From the NCBI GenBank assembly GCA_910585635.1, contig CAJUFE010000013.1:1-64000 (forward strand): 64,000 nucleotides of DNA, written 5' to 3'. Below are positions 63,210 to 64,000 of the stretch, one piece after another. The position numbers were made by a program, and so were the translations under genes. Numbering within the stretch: position 1 is the first letter of the stretch; each line of letters starts with the position of its first letter. Origin of the DNA: an uncultured Lachnospiraceae bacterium. GTDB taxonomy: Bacteria > Bacillota > Clostridia > Lachnospirales > Lachnospiraceae. A model generated the notes under the pieces. That model ran no database searches. It saw only the letters and a list, made by a program, of their open reading frames with translations, and had not been told where the DNA came from.

Positions 63210-63320
63210 GTACAGACCGGGGGCATGTATCCCAGGGAAGGGATGCGTGCAGACCGGAGGCAAGTATCCCGGGGAAGGGATGCGTGCAGATCAGAGACGT
63301 GTATCCCGGGAAAGGAGTGA
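63198..63320 (+). repeat. 37-bp tandem array between YczE-like and MoxR genes
   Basis: CAGACCGG or its variant recurs at 63213, 63250 and 63287, period 37. Each unit ends with a GTATCCC(G/A)GGGAA(G)GG block. A partial copy covers the last codons of the upstream gene (GGGGAAGGAGTAAG), and the final copy supplies AAAGGAG, the ribosome site of the MoxR gene. Confidence 0.9.
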
Positions 63321-63326
63321 GCGTAT

Positions 63327-64000
63327 ATGGGACAGACCGAGATGGTGGGGAAGATCAGGGCCGCTATAGGCTCCGTGATCGTGGGAAAGAAAGAGGTGAT
63401 CGACTGCCTCCTGGCGGCGGTGCTGGCCGGTGGCCATGTGCTCTTAGAGGACCTGCCGGGGACCGGTAAGACCCTGCTGGCTAAAACCCTGGCCCGGTCC
63501 ATGGATCTGGCGTTTGGGCGGGTCCAGTCCACCCCGGATCTGATGCCCTCGGACGTGACCGGGATCCAGTATTTCGACCAGAAGGCCGGTGCTTTCGTGT
63601 TCCGAAAAGGGCCGGTCTTTTCCGATATCCTGCTGGCCGACGAGGTGAACCGGGCTACGCCCCGGACCCAGTCCAGCCTGCTGGAGGCCATGGAGGAGAG
63701 GCAGGTGACCGTAGACGGGGAGACCAGGGCCCTCTCTCCCCACTTTTTCGTGATCGCCACCCAGAACCCGGTAGAGAGTGCGGGCACCTTTCCCCTGCCC
63801 GAGGCCCAGATGGACCGTTTTCTGATGAAGCTTTCGGTGGGCCTTCCGGGAAAGGAGGAGGAGCTGGCGATCCTGGAGCGTTTTGAACGGGCCGGCCAGG
63901 CCCCCTTGGCCGCCCTTGCCCCGGTCTGCACCGGCCAGGATCTGGAAGGGCTTAAAAAAGCGGCGGAGGAGGTCTATATCCATCCCCAGCTCGTAAGCTA
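63327..64000 (+). CDS. MoxR-family AAA ATPase, 3' end outside the window
   Basis: The first 224 residues are present and the frame runs off the right edge. Walker A LLEDLPGTGKTLLAK, Walker B ILLADEVNRA, a TPRTQSSLLEAMEERQVT segment and sensor 1 FFVIATQNPVES are exactly the MoxR/RavA pattern. MoxR ATPases act as chaperones assembling metalloproteins or complexes with vWA-domain partners. Usually a DUF58 protein and a transglutaminase-like protein follow, which should lie to the right. ATG 63327 is set by AAAGGAG 9 bases upstream. Confidence 0.92.
   Translation, partial: MGQTEMVGKIRAAIGSVIVGKKEVIDCLLAAVLAGGHVLLEDLPGTGKTLLAKTLARSMDLAFGRVQSTPDLMPSDVTGIQYFDQKAGAFVFRKGPVFSDILLADEVNRATPRTQSSLLEAMEERQVTVDGETRALSPHFFVIATQNPVESAGTFPLPEAQMDRFLMKLSVGLPGKEEELAILERFERAGQAPLAALAPVCTGQDLEGLKKAAEEVYIHPQLVS

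Noticed and set aside
1..64000. tRNA, rRNA and riboswitches
   Set aside because: None of the usual consensus patterns (T-loop GTTCGAATC-type, conserved riboswitch cores) was recognised by eye; a tRNAscan/Infernal run would settle it.

Overview
The window looks like a chromosomal segment of a gut-type Clostridia, most likely Lachnospiraceae. Support for this: strong GGAGG-type ribosome sites, tightly packed genes, lipoprotein binding proteins of Gram-positive type, TIR/beta-propeller proteins, PD-(D/E)XK transposase-like remnants, and a GH112 phosphorylase pathway for mucin or milk-oligosaccharide disaccharides. No rRNA or tRNA gene was recognised.

Region 1 (1-31.6 kb) is a large surface-polysaccharide locus. 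It opens with a structured leader and a degenerate tyrosine-recombinase-like gene. An AT-rich block (about 1.5-22.1 kb) follows with glycosyltransferases, a Wzy-like polymerase, a Wzx-like flippase, a nucleotide-sugar dehydrogenase, a nonulosonic-acid-type module (CMP-sugar synthetase, NeuB-like synthase lacking a SAF domain, KdsC-like phosphatase), a frameshifted GT2, an MBOAT O-acyltransferase and its AlgJ/DHHW-like partner. From 22.1 kb the sequence is visibly more GC-rich and carries a second, translationally coupled glycan cassette ending in a GtrB-like/GtrC-like pair.

Region 2 (31.6-36.1 kb) is a gene graveyard. It holds an LPD3-like gene, one intact PD-(D/E)XK-type gene, and several duplicated decaying fragments.

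Region 3 (36.1-44.0 kb) holds two large divergent genes: a 1730-residue Hanks kinase-TIR-membrane segment-beta-propeller fusion, and a 774-residue protein of unknown family. It is a candidate signalling or defence system.

Region 4 (44.1-57.9 kb) carries an Fe(III)-type ABC transporter, followed by a lacto-N-biose/galacto-N-biose catabolic cluster: nucleotidyltransferase, NahK, AraC regulator, GH112 phosphorylase and a sugar ABC transporter without its own ATPase. Two promoters in this cluster share a direct-repeat motif with 21-bp spacing that fits an AraC-family operator.

Region 5 (57.9-60.3 kb) is a Septu-type PtuA/PtuB defence module with its own promoter, followed by a 55-residue UBA/EF-Ts-N-like small protein.

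Region 6 (60.4-64 kb) has an orphan NMT1-type binding lipoprotein, an unknown membrane protein, a YczE-like membrane protein and the start of a MoxR ATPase running off the end.

The most unusual trait of the whole window is about a dozen short tandem-repeat arrays. Those inside genes have units that are multiples of three; two of the three main arrays at gene ends or between genes have 37- or 38-bp units. GC contrasts are by eye; all family assignments come from motif recognition, not database searches.
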